A DNA stretch of 64,000 nucleotides from Monarcha castaneiventris obscurior (Eukaryota > Chordata > Aves > Passeriformes > Monarchidae): NCBI GenBank assembly GCA_026261815.1, contig JAMPIT010000230.1, positions 43,174,501 through 43,238,500 of the forward strand. The letters are read 5' to 3'. Positions 46,201 to 55,887 of this stretch are shown here, piece by piece. Below the pieces are notes generated by a model. It saw nothing but the letters and a program-made list of their open reading frames with translations. It did no database searches and had not been told where the DNA came from. The position numbers were made by a program, and so were the translations under genes. The number at the start of each line of letters is the position of its first letter. Within the stretch, counting starts at the first letter, position 1.

Positions 46201-48116
46201 GAGGAAAATCTTAATCTGAGCTGTCTTGGGCTTTCGGGACAAACCTTTGCTCAGGGAAATGTTCCAACAGTTTTGGTTGTGCAATAACAAGAGCAGCTCC
46301 CACTGGAAGGAAAGACAGACCAGATCTCACGTGCCAACAAAGCCAGGAAGGCACCATTCCCCTCTCCTGTCCCACTCACACCATCACAGCCTTCAGCCTA
46401 CCAACCCACGCTGCCAATGTAGCTGAGACTGAGCTACCTCTTTTTTGGGGAACTGGGGGTTCACAAAGAGGAGGAAGGCACCACGTTAGAGAGTTTGAGA
46501 GGATGACAGAGGACCTGGCACACAGGAGTGGTGGTGCTTGTGCAGGAGACAGACCAGCAGGCAGCTGGAAAGGAAGGGACTGAAGGAGGTAGGAAGAGGG
46601 GCCACCATCAATGGCAGCAAACCACTGGGTCTATCAGTGGTGTTTTTAGCAACTTCACTCTTACTAACCATGCTTTAAAGATCTACCTCGGGATTTGCCA
46701 AAGGGCAAGGCCAGAGGCTGGGGAGCTCTCTCTCCCAAGGTCCTCCAGATTAAGCTAAAATCCTTGGACAGTCTACCTCCTCTGCTTCTAGTGCTGATCC
46801 ATCTAAGGTTTTAAACTTTCATTTACTCTGAAAACAAAACACAATTAACCACAGCATAATATCCTTTCTTTTTCCTTTGAAGAGACTTAGGCAAATTACT
46901 GTTAGTCACTCAACTCAAGAGGCAATACATTAAATGCAAATATTTTATTTAAAAGACTACACAGCTTGAAACTTAAACCTCAGGGCTACCGAGTTTCACA
47001 GGAAACATTTAGAGAGTATTGTTTATAATAGTAACAGCCTGAGCCTCACTTCAGTACAAGTGTAGTTAAAGGTAATATAAATATTAAAAAGGTACAGATT
47101 TCACATCAGACTCTTTAGGTAATTCATAGTCACTGCAAATAACTCACCACATATTTTGTATATAAGGATTCATACTTCAAGAGCCTTTAACAGGACTACT
47201 GATAGCAGTAAAACAGCCTGTTTAGACTTGAGGATGGGCATTTTTTGCAATCAAGCATCTTTGGAAATTGAGGAAAACACCACACACTGTCCCTGTGTTC
47301 ATAGCTGGAATTCTTTTGGGGTCCCACAAAGGGTTAGATAGAGGGGATTGCAACAAGCATCCAGGGATTTCAAGAGATGCAGAGCTGGTAGTAAGCATTA
47401 AACCATCTGACTCAGACGGGCATGTAAGCCATTCCATTTCCGTGCATCTACAGTTCACCCATTGCTCCATATAAATAATATAATTCTCTTTGCTGAAAAG
47501 CTCAGGCAGCTGCACGATCTCACACAGAACGCAGTCCTAGGAGCTTGTGCTCTTTACAGAGAATTCAGCTGCCCCTCAGGCTTCCAGGGAAAAGGACTGT
47601 GAAGTTACTTGCATAATCAATACTCCACCAAGCGAGGATGTGAAGACCAAATTTATCTTGTTAGCATTTTCAAAGAGAAAGAAAAGGGGGCGCTCGGACG
47701 AGAAGCGCTGAAACTGAAATGTCCCACCGCACAAACATTACGGATGCGATTCTCTCCCATCCCCACCACCACCACCCCTGCCCCTTTAAAAATAACTAAT
47801 AGTTATTAAATCAGCAGCAGCACACGGGGATAAAGGCAGAGTCTCCAGTCTCTCGCCTACGGTGCCGCCAAGCAGAGCGAGTCCGGGCTCAGCCGCGCAC
47901 CGGGCGGGTCCCCCCGGCCCGGGCAGCCCCTGGGGGCTTGGGGAGGGGATGGGCAGCTGAGCGCAGGCTGGGGGTGATGGGGAACCGAGCCGGGGGTGGG
48001 GGAGCCAGCCCATCCCAGCCCATCCCGTCCCTGTCCCTACCTTCCCAGGGGAGCAGCTGTGCCGAGGCGGCCAGCAGCGCGGCCAGGAGCGCGGCCAGCG
48101 CCCGGCCCGCCGCCAT
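24842..48116 (-). CDS. CDCP1: CUB domain-containing protein 1 (CD318), nine coding exons
   Basis: Complement join of 48041-48116, 35310-35513, 33662-34018, 31970-32338, 29545-29772, 28471-28851, 27786-28151, 26473-26554 and 24842-25292: 2514 nt, 837 aa plus TAA; human CDCP1 is 836 aa. Every intron has GT/AG ends and the phases fit throughout. Features: signal peptide (1-19), a large ectodomain with CUB-type segments and many N-glycosylation sequons, one transmembrane helix (662-684) ending in a CC pair and six lysines (686-691), and a 150-residue tail with five tyrosines (Y700, Y727, Y736, Y754, Y798) matching the five human tail tyrosines. CDCP1 is a type I plasma-membrane glycoprotein that docks Src-family kinases and PKC-delta and affects adhesion. 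It converges on CLEC3B, as in mammals. Identification is very secure. Confidence 0.97.
25293..26472 (-). other. CDCP1: CDCP1 intron 8
   Basis: 1.2 kb, phase 2, interrupting a lysine codon within the hexalysine run. Donor AA|GTAAGT is strong. No repeat or extra exon recognised. Confidence 0.85.
26473..26554 (-). CDS. CDCP1: CDCP1 coding exon 8: transmembrane helix
   Basis: An 82-nt exon (phase 1 to phase 2), residues 661-687 plus two bases of codon 688. It encodes LGIIIAVVAGAGVLTAIG followed by LTVCCVKK: a single hydrophobic helix with GAG small-residue packing, then a juxtamembrane CC pair (C683, C684) equivalent to the human palmitoylation site. Acceptor TTTGCAG|AC. It is too short to stand out as an open frame. 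Confidence 0.97.
26555..27785 (-). other. CDCP1: CDCP1 intron 7
   Basis: 1.2 kb, phase 1. AT-rich with short A/T runs near 27470-27490; no recognisable element. Confidence 0.85.
27786..28151 (-). CDS. CDCP1: CDCP1 coding exon 7: membrane-proximal CUB-like segment
   Basis: 366 nt, phase 1/1, residues 539-660. It starts DECTFTVSPNPKAKVYLQTP, continues with a beta-rich CUB-type stretch (GLPPYVSISWFIVVPSKQTA) and ends HNFWVNISNCKPVDKTQ-, with the paired cysteine and an N-I-S sequon just before the membrane helix. Acceptor TGCTGCAG|AT, donor ATAG|GTGAGT. Confidence 0.96.
28152..28470 (-). other. CDCP1: CDCP1 intron 6
   Basis: The shortest intron of the gene (319 bases), phase 1; donor AAAG|GTAAGG. 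Nothing else seen in it. Confidence 0.9.
28471..28851 (-). CDS. CDCP1: CDCP1 coding exon 6: CUB domain
   Basis: 381 nt, phase 1/1, residues 412-538. It corresponds to the annotated human CUB domain (about 417-544). It opens ACMDIRWCQRKIYSLSVPK and includes KFTWKLLATDLISVEITYP, CNTSYHYSIASA and VGVFCPGGAIEKIQ-, with the CUB-like paired cysteines and sequons at NTS, NIT and NES. Acceptor TTTTTGCAG|CC. Confidence 0.96.
28852..29544 (-). other. CDCP1: CDCP1 intron 5
   Basis: Phase 1, about 0.7 kb. It begins with an unusually weak donor, G|GTATTA (T at +4 and +5 in place of the usual A and G), while its acceptor is good. No repeat recognised. Confidence 0.85.
29545..29772 (-). CDS. CDCP1: CDCP1 coding exon 5: linker with the shedding-site region
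   Basis: 228 nt, phase 1/1, residues 336-411. An N-V-T sequon is created across the exon 4/5 junction (N336). The region equivalent to the human protease-sensitive site (R368/K369) reads EGWPSRVALTPEP here, so one arginine (R361) remains but the neighbouring lysine does not. Downstream, CLICKDPRTC and VLTLASGAVHRILFLCKDLS match the human protein well. The donor is weak (GTATTA). Confidence 0.95.
30040..30136 (+). mobile_element. CR1 LINE 3' terminal fragment
   Basis: Contains GGTCTAGTGGAAGGTGTCCC, GCCATGGCAGGGCAG and GGATGATCTTTAAGGTTCTT, followed by CCAACCCAAACCATTC and AATGATTCTAC, the characteristic end of CR1. Only the last roughly 100 bases are present, as is usual for 5'-truncated copies. 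It lies antisense within CDCP1 intron 4. Confidence 0.9.
30167..30188. repeat. (CA)n / TA microsatellite
   Basis: Short TATACACACATACACACACA tract directly after the CR1 fragment. Confidence 0.85.
31970..32338 (-). CDS. CDCP1: CDCP1 coding exon 4: CUB domain with the most conserved stretch
   Basis: 369 nt, phase 1/1, residues 213-335. It encodes LCIIESTLKGESSITLMSPN, YPLGFPEDELMTWQFVIP, LSNCERKEERVEYYIPGS and MSLQGCDQDAQNPGVLRL-, a CUB layout (SPNYP near the start, later NC and GC cysteines) that is very close to the human sequence. Acceptor GTTTTAG|GG, donor GAGA|GTAAGT. Confidence 0.97.
32339..33661 (-). other. CDCP1: CDCP1 intron 3
   Basis: 1.3 kb, phase 1; no repeat or extra exon recognised. 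Confidence 0.85.
33662..34018 (-). CDS. CDCP1: CDCP1 coding exon 3: N-terminal ectodomain, second part
   Basis: 357 nt, phase 1/1, residues 94-212. It opens DCVSGPCPFGDVHLYPP, then LNRTYIWDVKASTKAGLELK, RQIEPGETCPDSVSYNI and IGSFCRNGSVSRVKLLGGV, and ends FNIANRASIK. Cysteine spacing and sequons (NRT, NSS, NGS) follow the human protein. Acceptor CATTTAG|AC, donor AAAC|GTGAGT. Confidence 0.97.
34019..35309 (-). other. CDCP1: CDCP1 intron 2
   Basis: 1.3 kb, phase 1; AT-rich, with no recognisable repeat. Confidence 0.85.
35310..35513 (-). CDS. CDCP1: CDCP1 coding exon 2: start of mature ectodomain
   Basis: 204 nt, phase 1/1, residues 26-93. It encodes SFTVSLHKVDNTTVMIKL, SDLKIKSGENVTFSFTC and PEKYYIMEIQKNI, aligning with the human N-terminal region (IKSGE and EIQKNI are shared). 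Acceptor TTTCTTAG|AT, donor TATTG|GTAAGA. Confidence 0.96.
35514..48040 (-). other. CDCP1: CDCP1 intron 1 (12.5 kb)
   Basis: The largest intron, phase 1. Apart from a GATAAGG-type micro-repeat (37069-37098) I recognise no interspersed element or additional exon. Open frames inside are short and overlap on both strands. Large first introns often carry enhancers, but none can be named from the sequence. Confidence 0.8.
37069..37098. repeat. Short GATAAGG(G/A)T tandem repeat
   Basis: Three near-identical copies of GGTGATAAGG-type units in CDCP1 intron 1. Each contains a GATA core, so the cluster could bind GATA factors, but this is weak evidence. Confidence 0.7.
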
Positions 48117-48340
48117 CTCCCCGCATGGGCCCGGCGCCGAGGCGGGCGCGGGTCCCCTCCGGCGCCGCCGCCGCCGCTTCCTGCTCCACCTCACACCTGG
48201 AGGGGCCGGGCCGGGCCGGGCAGGGCAGGTGAAACCCCTCCTCTTCCTCCCGGGCGGCGGGGCTGCCTCGTCCCCGCCCGGCGCTGCCTCCGGCCCGGCC
48301 CCAGCGCAGCGGGGTGGAGCCGCCTTGGCTTGGCTTGGCG
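47850..48340 (-). promoter_or_regulatory. CDCP1: CDCP1 promoter CpG island
   Basis: About 500 bases of very GC- and CpG-rich sequence around exon 1, in sharp contrast with the AT-leaning flanks. It includes GC-box-like words such as CCCCGCCCGG (about 48272-48281). No TATA box stands out. A CpG-island promoter with several nearby start sites is expected; the exact start cannot be placed. Confidence 0.65.
48041..48116 (-). CDS. CDCP1: CDCP1 coding exon 1: signal peptide
   Basis: 76 nt, residues 1-25 and the first base of codon 26. It encodes MAAGRALAALLAALLAASAQ followed by LLPWE, an alanine/leucine signal peptide with predicted cleavage after A19. The ATG (48116-48114) has a strong context (G at -3 and at +4); donor GGAAG|GTAGGG. 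An additional ATG lies 10 bases upstream, out of frame and in a poor context. The link to exon 2 is supported by matching phase, total length and orientation. Confidence 0.9.
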
Positions 48341-48357
48341 GGGCGCCGAGGATGCGG

Positions 48358-48561
48358 GTCCTGGTCAGAGAGGTGATGCCCCCACCCCAAGTCCTGCCCA
48401 CGTCCTTGTCTGAGAGGTGTTACTCCTGCCCAAGTCCCGGTCAGAGAGGTGTTATTCCTGCCCAGGTCCTTGTCAGAGAGGTGTTATTCCTGCCCAGGTC
48501 CTTGTCAGGGAGGTGTTGTTCCTTCCCACGTCCTTGTCAGAGAGGTGTTATTCCTGCCCTA
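48358..48561. repeat. 32-bp minisatellite, six units, upstream of CDCP1
   Basis: Units start at about 48358, 48402, 48434, 48466, 48498 and 48530. The last five are each exactly 32 bases, of the type GTCCTTGTCAGAGAGGTGTT followed by ATTCCTGCCCAG; the first is 33 bases and is followed by an 11-base partial copy. Copies differ by a few substitutions. The array begins only about 240 bases upstream of the CDCP1 start codon. Confidence 0.95.
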
Positions 48562-48727
48562 AACGCTTTTCCCGGCCCATTCCCGACATCATTAACACCT
48601 ACCGAAAGGGGTTTGAGTTGTTGATCACCAAGGTCCCCTGTCCCCCTTGGAGGGTGCCCGGTGTGTCAGGGGGTAAAGGGCCCCTTGCCTGCCAAAGCAT
48701 CTCCGAGCTTCGATGCTTAGAGGTAAC

Positions 48728-49022
48728 TTAAAGCTGGGGACAGGCTTTTGGTAGGGCTTGTAGCAGTAAGACAAGGGGTAATGGTTTTAAACCACTAGGG
48801 CAGGTTCAGACTAGATATGAGGAAGCAATGTTTTGTGATGAGAGTGGTGAAACGGTGGCAGAGATTGCCCGGAGAAGCGGTGGATGCCCCATCCCTGGGA
48901 ACATTCACAGACAGGTTGGGCAAGGCTCAGAGCAAGCTGATCTATTTGAAGATGTCACTGCTCATGGCAAGGGGTTTGGACTAGATGGCCTTTAAAGGTC
49001 CCTTCCAATCCAAACCATTCTG
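48728..49022 (+). mobile_element. CR1 LINE 3' fragment
   Basis: Contains in order GGTTTTAAACCACTAGGGCA, AGATATGAGGAAGCAATGTT, GTGGATGCCCCATCCCTGGG, GACAGGTTGGGCAAGG, TCATGGCAAGGGGTTTGGAC, TAGATGGCCTTTAAAGGTCC and CCTTCCAATCCAAACCATTC. It is the typical CR1 3' end in plus orientation, 5'-truncated and inactive. Confidence 0.92.
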
Positions 49023-49024
49023 TG

Positions 49025-50684
49025 TTTGGAAGTGCCATGTTTCAGACAGAAGTAGGTTCCTCCCAACGAAGAGCAGTTTGTATTCTGCTTGTTAAATATT
49101 TGAGGACTTTTCAAGGGAAAACTCTGGGCAGAAACCATCATGACATAGCCTGGAATATATGTTTGCCCAATGACTAAATACCTTACTAACGTCAGACAGC
49201 TCATCTTCTAGTAATCCATGCAGTGGCTTTGGAGCTTTTGTTTCTTTGGCAATATCATTACAAAACCCCAGCACATTTATACTAGCCCACAGCAGCACCT
49301 GGCTGTTATAGGAATGTACAGGAATGTGCACAGGAATATTCACATTTAAAGAAGAAGGAAAGTCCTAATAAGAACAGAAATTCAAAGCCTGCTACAGAAT
49401 TGAGACTAAGCTTTGGAGACGACTCTTTGCTCTCACTGATTTCAGCTGGCAGTGAGGATACTCAGCGCTCCTGGGAGACCTCTCTTATAAATAAATCCAT
49501 TTTTCAGTGATCTTCTGCATAGTATGGCTTTTTACTCAACAAAGAATATGCAATTAAAAGAAAATATATTTAGGAAAAAAATCAGTCTTTAGACAAGGAT
49601 AGTGTTAACAAGAAAGTAATTAAGTGGTTATATGACTGCAGAGGAATGGATAGGAGTTTTACAATCACATGAGGAGGAATAGAAAGATTCTGAGGGGCTC
49701 AAATCAGATCTGATGCCACTTCATTAATTTAAGGAAATAGCGGAGGTCTAGAGTTTTTATTTTCTTCTACTGGAGAAATAGGAAAGCATTTAGTTTATGT
49801 TAATTGTGTCCTATCAGATTTCACATCTTCATAAAGTTCAGTACTTTCCCACTAAAAGTAATTCTTTTCTCAGCTTTATATTACCTTACAGTTCCTCTTT
49901 TTTTCCCCCTTAAAAATATCTAAACATGGAAAAAGCTTAGACTTCCTAAGAAGTTAGACTTCCTAAAATGGATGTGTGTTTATGTCCATTACAAATCTTA
50001 ACACTACTCTGTCATTTGTAATTCTGATGCACAGAACCAGAAATTGCCCACTGTCTGGCTGCTCTTGTGTTGTCCTCAGTCTTCCCAGCGGCTTGCCAGA
50101 ATTTCCAAACAAGAACATCACCATCTAATCCCTTTGGAAGCTCTATAAATATTTGGTGGCCAGGCTAACATCACCTCTGTGAGACAGCTAAGCTCAGTTC
50201 CCTCTGATTTGGTGCTGAGGGACAGTCTCTATGACTTTCCAGCTGTGATAAGAGAATAAGTGCTCCTCCTCCACAGGGTCCAGAGGGCTGCATGTCATGG
50301 ACTGGCCACATATGAGAGTCACTTCCTAGTAGATTTGGGCATCTACTGTTGCATAAACAGTGTAGATAGCTGGATTAAGATATTTAAAATACTTGGCATG
50401 GGAAAGCATGCAGAAACAACCGCTTCAAATAGAAAAACATTGACTGTCTATACATATAATTTTATGGGGGAAAAATCCCCAACACAAAGTGAAGGCATTT
50501 TCCATTGACTTCATTGAGGCTTGCACAGCTAATGTGCTTCCTTACAGTGGCAGCAGTCCTGGTGGCTGTTGCTGATCAGCAGCAGTGAAGGAGCCAGCCT
50601 CCATCACACATTTTGTCTAGGCATGCCAGGATGCTATAGCAGCATCTCGGGGGTTGGCAGAGTTGGTTACAGAGTTGTTCCATG
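49025..50684. other. Intergenic DNA
   Basis: No gene, repeat family or strong regulatory pattern recognised. AT-leaning with short open frames only. Confidence 0.6.
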
Positions 50685-51601
50685 TGTGTGGCAGGTTGAC
50701 CCTGGCTGAATGCTAGGTGCCCAAAGCCACTCCATCAGCTGGGCAGGGGAGAGAAAATAGAGTGAAAGAAAAATCAGATTTGACTTGGGGAAATTAATTT
50801 AATTTATTGCCAATCAAATGAGAGTAGGATTATGAGAAATAGACTCGAATCTTAAAAACACCTTCCCCCATCCCTCCCTCCTTCCCAGGTTCAACTTCAC
50901 TCCCAATTTTCTCTACCTTCTTCCCCCCTGAGTGGTGCAGGAGGATTGGGAACAGGGGTTTCAGTTCAGCTCATCACATGTTGTCTCTGCTGCTCCTTCT
51001 TCATCATGCTCTTCCCCTGCTCCAGCATGGGGTCCTTCCCATGCAAGACATTTCCACAAACTTCTCTAACATGAGTCCCGCCCACCAGGTGCAGTTCTTC
51101 ATGAAGTGCTCCATCTCGGGTCCCTTCCAGCCCCTCAGGAACAGACTGTTCCAGTGTGGGTCCCTCCATGGGCTGCGGGTGGATCTCTGCTCTCCCACAG
51201 ACCTCCATCGGCTGCAGGGGCACAGCTGCCTCACCATGGTCGGCACCATGGGCTGAAAAGGAATCTCTGCTCTGGTGCCTGGAGCACCTCCTGCCCCTCC
51301 TTCTGCACTGACCTTGGTGTCTGCAGGGTTGTTTCTGTCACATGTTCTCACTGCTCTCTCTGATGCTGTTCTGCAGGTTGTTTTCCTTTTCCCCTTCTTG
51401 CATATGTTATCCCAGAGGTGCTGCTGCTGTCACTGAAGGACTCAGCCTCGGCCAGGGTGGATCTGTGTTGGAAATGGCTGGCATTGCCTTCTAGCAACTT
51501 CTCAGAGAAGCCACCCCTGCTACCAAACCCTTGCCACACAACTCCAACACCTCTACCCCAAAACATCCTGACCCTCAGAGTACAGTTCAAATGGAGGTGC
51601 A
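50685..51601 (-). mobile_element. Solo LTR of an endogenous retrovirus (probable)
   Basis: About 0.9 kb with TG...CA ends: on the plus strand it begins TGTGTGGCAGGTTGACCCTG and ends GTTCAAATGGAGGTGCA. On the minus strand an AATAAA lies about 120 bases before the element's end, as expected for the R/U5 side of an LTR, so the element is read on the minus strand. Internally it has diverged GCTCCAG-GTGGGTCC- repeats (for example near 51145-51170). I recall this as a common bird LTR repeat but cannot name the family. No retroviral genes flank it and no target-site duplication is evident, so it is an old solo LTR. Confidence 0.65.
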
Positions 51602-54600
51602 TCACCCTACATTATGATATCTGAGCATCTAGGAGGCAAGAAACCATGTTCTGATGGTGAATGCTGTTAAATAGGCACCCTGCTAAAATCAGACCTTTCC
51701 CCTCTGCGGAAAGTGAGGGCCACAGGTGAAGAGCTGCCACTCTAGTGACAAGAGTTGATCTGCTAAGCATAAAAGCAACTTAATCTGCTTTGCTATGACC
51801 TTAATTGCTTCGCCTTTGTTTTGAAGATAAAGAAAGAAGAAAAATTTGAGGAGTAAGAGACTCCTTTCCTTTCACATATCTTTTAACCAAACTTTCCTTT
51901 GAAATAGTTATCAGCTTTCACTTCAGTGTACTTTTTTGAGAAAGTGAACACTCTTGTGATCCTGTCAATTTGTCCACGTGCCTATTTTGGCTGTTGCAGC
52001 TGATGAACAATTCCCTAAGTCTGTCTTTTTATTGAAGACAAATAATTTCTTTTTAATTGTTCCATCCTGATTTGTATTTTGTTGCTTAAAACATTTCTGG
52101 GTTTCGTCTCTTTTTGGTTATGCCTATATATTGGCAGTGATGGGAAGGACCTTGATTTTTAGTCCTAATGTAGGCCAAATGTGAAAGGGTTTGTAAGCAA
52201 ACCTACCCTGTCAGGCTGGAGGCAAGCAAGAGCAGCACATATCATTTTACATTCTTCTTCCCTGCTCTACAGTCATTTCCCAGAAAAGAGAAAGCTGGGT
52301 CGGATTTGGGGGCCAGACTTACTGGATCAGCTTGAAGTGGTGTGCAAGTCTATGGATTGAAGCTCCCACGGGCTGAAAAATAATTGCGTCTGCAGTCAGT
52401 GTGCGCCCACACACAATGAAAGCTCCATCAAGAATGTCTAATTTGGCTTTCACCTCTCATTAGCTTAATGCAAAGTGCCCTGGTCCAGCTGGAAGCAGTG
52501 TAAAAAATCATACAGTTTAATCCTTGTTAACATTATTTGCCATTTTTATGGTATTCTTCTTCTGCAAGTCTTGAAGTGTGTTGTAGCAGCCACTTCATGT
52601 GGGCCATGTACTGCATTTCACTGGTGAGCTTTGCTGACTGCCTGACCACAGTAATGTCGACACACTTCTGAGGAAAGGCAGGGATTAATCATCACGGACA
52701 TGTGAATTTAACAAGGGAATCCAGGGAAGAGGAAAAAATGGGATAAAATAAGAAAAAGCATGTATGTGCTGGTTAGACAAAAACATTCCTACCATTTGTT
52801 TTTGGGAAATACACCTTCCTTTGAGTATGGGAATCATATTCTCTGCCTGGAAATGCCCTACAAATTATACATAGCAAGTTGCAAGAAAACACTGAAATGC
52901 TATAAAGGGAAGCACAGGAATTCTGAACTATATTGATTTTGAGGAGCAAACCTCCCACTTCAGCTTCCTTATCCCCCCATCCAGTGCATGTAACAGCTAA
53001 ATAAACACCTCAAAGACTGAGGCAGTGTTGTCCCTACCAATTGTTGTCAGTAAGAGATTCCGCTCCCTACTTTTTTTCACCTAGAAAGAAACCATTAAAG
53101 TAACAATCATAAAGGCACGTGGGCATAGACCCTTACGGTCAGCCTGGGGAAAATTCTGATGAGAAAATATCCAATCACCTCACACTGAGAGAGAGACGCA
53201 GGTGCTCTTTGTCCTAAGGAGAGAAGGTTCACTTGAGTAATTTTTAGGATGATGCTTTCTACTGTGCTCTGACTCTCAGCACCAGAACAAGCTTGGTGAA
53301 TCCTGAACCAAGGGTTGTGTATTCAGTGCAGGTGTCCATGAGGCAGGAGGTAGAAGAGCCAGTGCAGACTCAAAGAGAGCAATCAAGATGCAGTTCATTG
53401 TGCTTGAAACACAGATGCTGTATGAGACAGTGTTTGCTTTCACTGGGTAAACCAAAGCAGCTTTCAGCCAGCTGTGCAACACTCATCCAGCTGCCCAAAG
53501 AGCATCAGACAAGTACCCCCATGCTGGTGAGAATTAGGGCACTCACGGGGTGTTCTAGCTGAATTTCCAAGTATTTAATCTCCTCCGTTAAGATCAGATC
53601 AAGCAGCTGATTTATGACCTTATACCATGGTTATGCCTAAAGACCTTGCTTCACATGAAGACCTTGAGCCTTGTCACTGTGCCAGCTCTGAGGGTGAGCC
53701 TTGCTCCACAGAGCTTGGAAATGCACGAGCCAAAGGTGGGAGAAGCCCATAGTGGAGAAAAGGATGTGTCAGAGGGAGCAGAATGTGCCATACACACCAG
53801 ACAGGGGTGAGTGCAGCTACACATTGCTGGGGGCTGATTTACTGGGGAACTTGCTGTGTGCCAGCTCCCCAGTTCTGCTGCAGTTGAGAGCAGCAATGAT
53901 GCACAGCATCTGCTTTCCTGGGCTGCAAGATCAGCTCAGTATGGCAGGGAAATGGTAAAAAGTACAGCATCTCCTGCAAGAGCATGGGAAATAATGCATT
54001 TTTCAACCCTAGCAAATTTTTGGTGTATTTTTATCCCTATCTGAAGCTTATTGGAATATAATGAATGTGCTGCCTCCTGAAGTAGGCACAGAAATGTGTA
54101 ACAGCCTATTTATTTTTTGAGTTAGTTTTACTTACCATGCGTGATGAAAGTGATCGATTCCCCTTATACTGTAGCTGCATCACCCTAGCAGACTAATTAA
54201 GACAGAGCAGGTTAATATTAAAGAAAGATGTGAGAGCTTTTTATGTTCTCTCATCTCTGTTCAAGAGAACCAAAGACACTGTTTCCTCTGCTTCAATCCT
54301 AGCAGGAACATCCAGCTGCAGTAATACAGCACATCTGTCACAGCTGTCATGGGATGTGAATCCTCTCTGCTGTGCATGGCAGCCGTGTGGAGGAGAAGAA
54401 GGAGTTGAAGCCTCATGACTATCTCAACAAATATGGAAGGAAAGAGGTGGGATTTTTATTGCCTGCCAGGCGTACAGCTCCACATGGTCTTTTACGTATT
54501 TGTGAAAATGTGAGTGTATTTCATTCCCTTGATAACTTCTTAATTCTTCTGCCAAGGCTATTCTTGTACTGAAGTGGTTCCAGAGGCTGAGTCTGCCCCT

Positions 54601-55464
54601 GCACCCCTGACCAGGTCTGGTGAGTCACTTCTTGGGGGAAGCTAGTGACTCAGGAGGAGCAAGGGAGAGCAGCAAACATAAAGGCCAAGGTGCACTAGAG
54701 TCAGGACCCTTCTGATAAATGTAGGTATGTACTTAGATAATTATGTTATCAACATGATCCATGTTGTACTGACACTGGATCTAGTCCACTCAACACTCTG
54801 GACACAGGACTAAGTCCATCTCTGCAGGATAAAACAGAATTTTCCACAATAAAATATAATTATTTGCATTGCTATCCATGTAGGATCAGACGAAGTTTCC
54901 TGAGTTGAAGTGTATTTGGGAGCTACTCTATTACAGCGTTTATCAAGGATACACACGATGCTAAATAAGCAATACAACTCTGCATGATCTGTCATAATAT
55001 ATAAATTATTGATCATTAATTAAAAAAAAAATGTGTCCAGCTATAATAATGATCCATGGAATATTTTGGATTCAACAAATCAAGTCTTTAGACTGAAATT
55101 ATGCAGCACATAATTTTGGTCAAAAGCTTAATTATTTCCAAGTTATTCATGGTGGTTAGATGAATTGTAGCAAACACAGTGCTTACAGCACTTGAATGCT
55201 GATTCTGATTAGTTTTTGAATACGAGTGATATTCAGTGATGCTTGAATGCAGGGCTTTGAGCCAAGGCTTGTTACCTGAAAATACACCCATAAAGCACCT
55301 CAATAGCTTATAGAATTTTTTCTCTTGCCAAAACATTTAGAATGTTCTTGTTGATATCTCTGAATTGACTTGGCAGGTCTGCACAGGGAGTGCAGAAACA
55401 TTTGTTACTGCTTATTCAATGTTTTCACACCACAAAACAAACAGCCCTGGAGCTGACTGGTTAC
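51602..55464. other. Intergenic DNA
   Basis: No splice-bounded coding exon or known repeat recognised. Several short open frames (for example around 53293-53562 and 53651-53958) overlap on opposite strands and have no domain. Confidence 0.55.
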
Positions 55465-55770
55465 TCTGCCGCCGATTAGTTACCGTGGGGCTTTTTCCTC
55501 GTCATAGCCTTGATGTGAAAATGATGAGACAATCAGACTTCTGCAAAGATTGCAACTTGTATGCGCAAGGTCTTATCCTGTCATCTTTTGCCCTTTGCCT
55601 GGGACGTCACAAGCGGGGCTGGATGGAGCGGCAGAGCGGAGAGGATGCGAAATCTGCGCCCTGAGCCAGGGGGAGGTGGGGCACGGACTGCGAGCCAGCT
55701 CTGCCCCTGGCCACGCTTCTCATGCAACAAGGCTCACTCATTCACCCAAAGAAGACGAGCGGGATTTATC
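55465..55770. promoter_or_regulatory. CpG-enriched spot with a CRE-like site (candidate regulatory element)
   Basis: A compact patch with many more CpGs than its surroundings. It contains GGACGTCAC (55602-55610, one mismatch from the cAMP-response palindrome TGACGTCA), GCGGCAGAGCGGAGAGG and GACGAGCGGG. There is no recognisable coding exon. It could be an enhancer or a promoter of an unannotated noncoding transcript. This is inference from composition only. Confidence 0.3.
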
Positions 55771-55868
55771 CCCGAGCACGCTTCAATAAACAGATAGCTT
55801 GTAATTTTCCCGTGAAACTGGGTGTGAAGATTGTGGGGCTGTTACAGTAGAATGGGAGAAAAATTGTT

Positions 55869-55887
55869 CCCCCCCCCCCCCACCCCC
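55869..55887. repeat. C homopolymer
   Basis: A run of C interrupted once by A. Length calls in such tracts are unreliable. Confidence 0.9.

Noticed and set aside
47938..48624. A 228-codon plus-strand frame across the CDCP1 promoter
   Set aside because: CpG-island composition and the 32-bp minisatellite produce a stop-poor register. The predicted peptide is repetitive (GVIPAQVLVRE-like) and unlike any protein.
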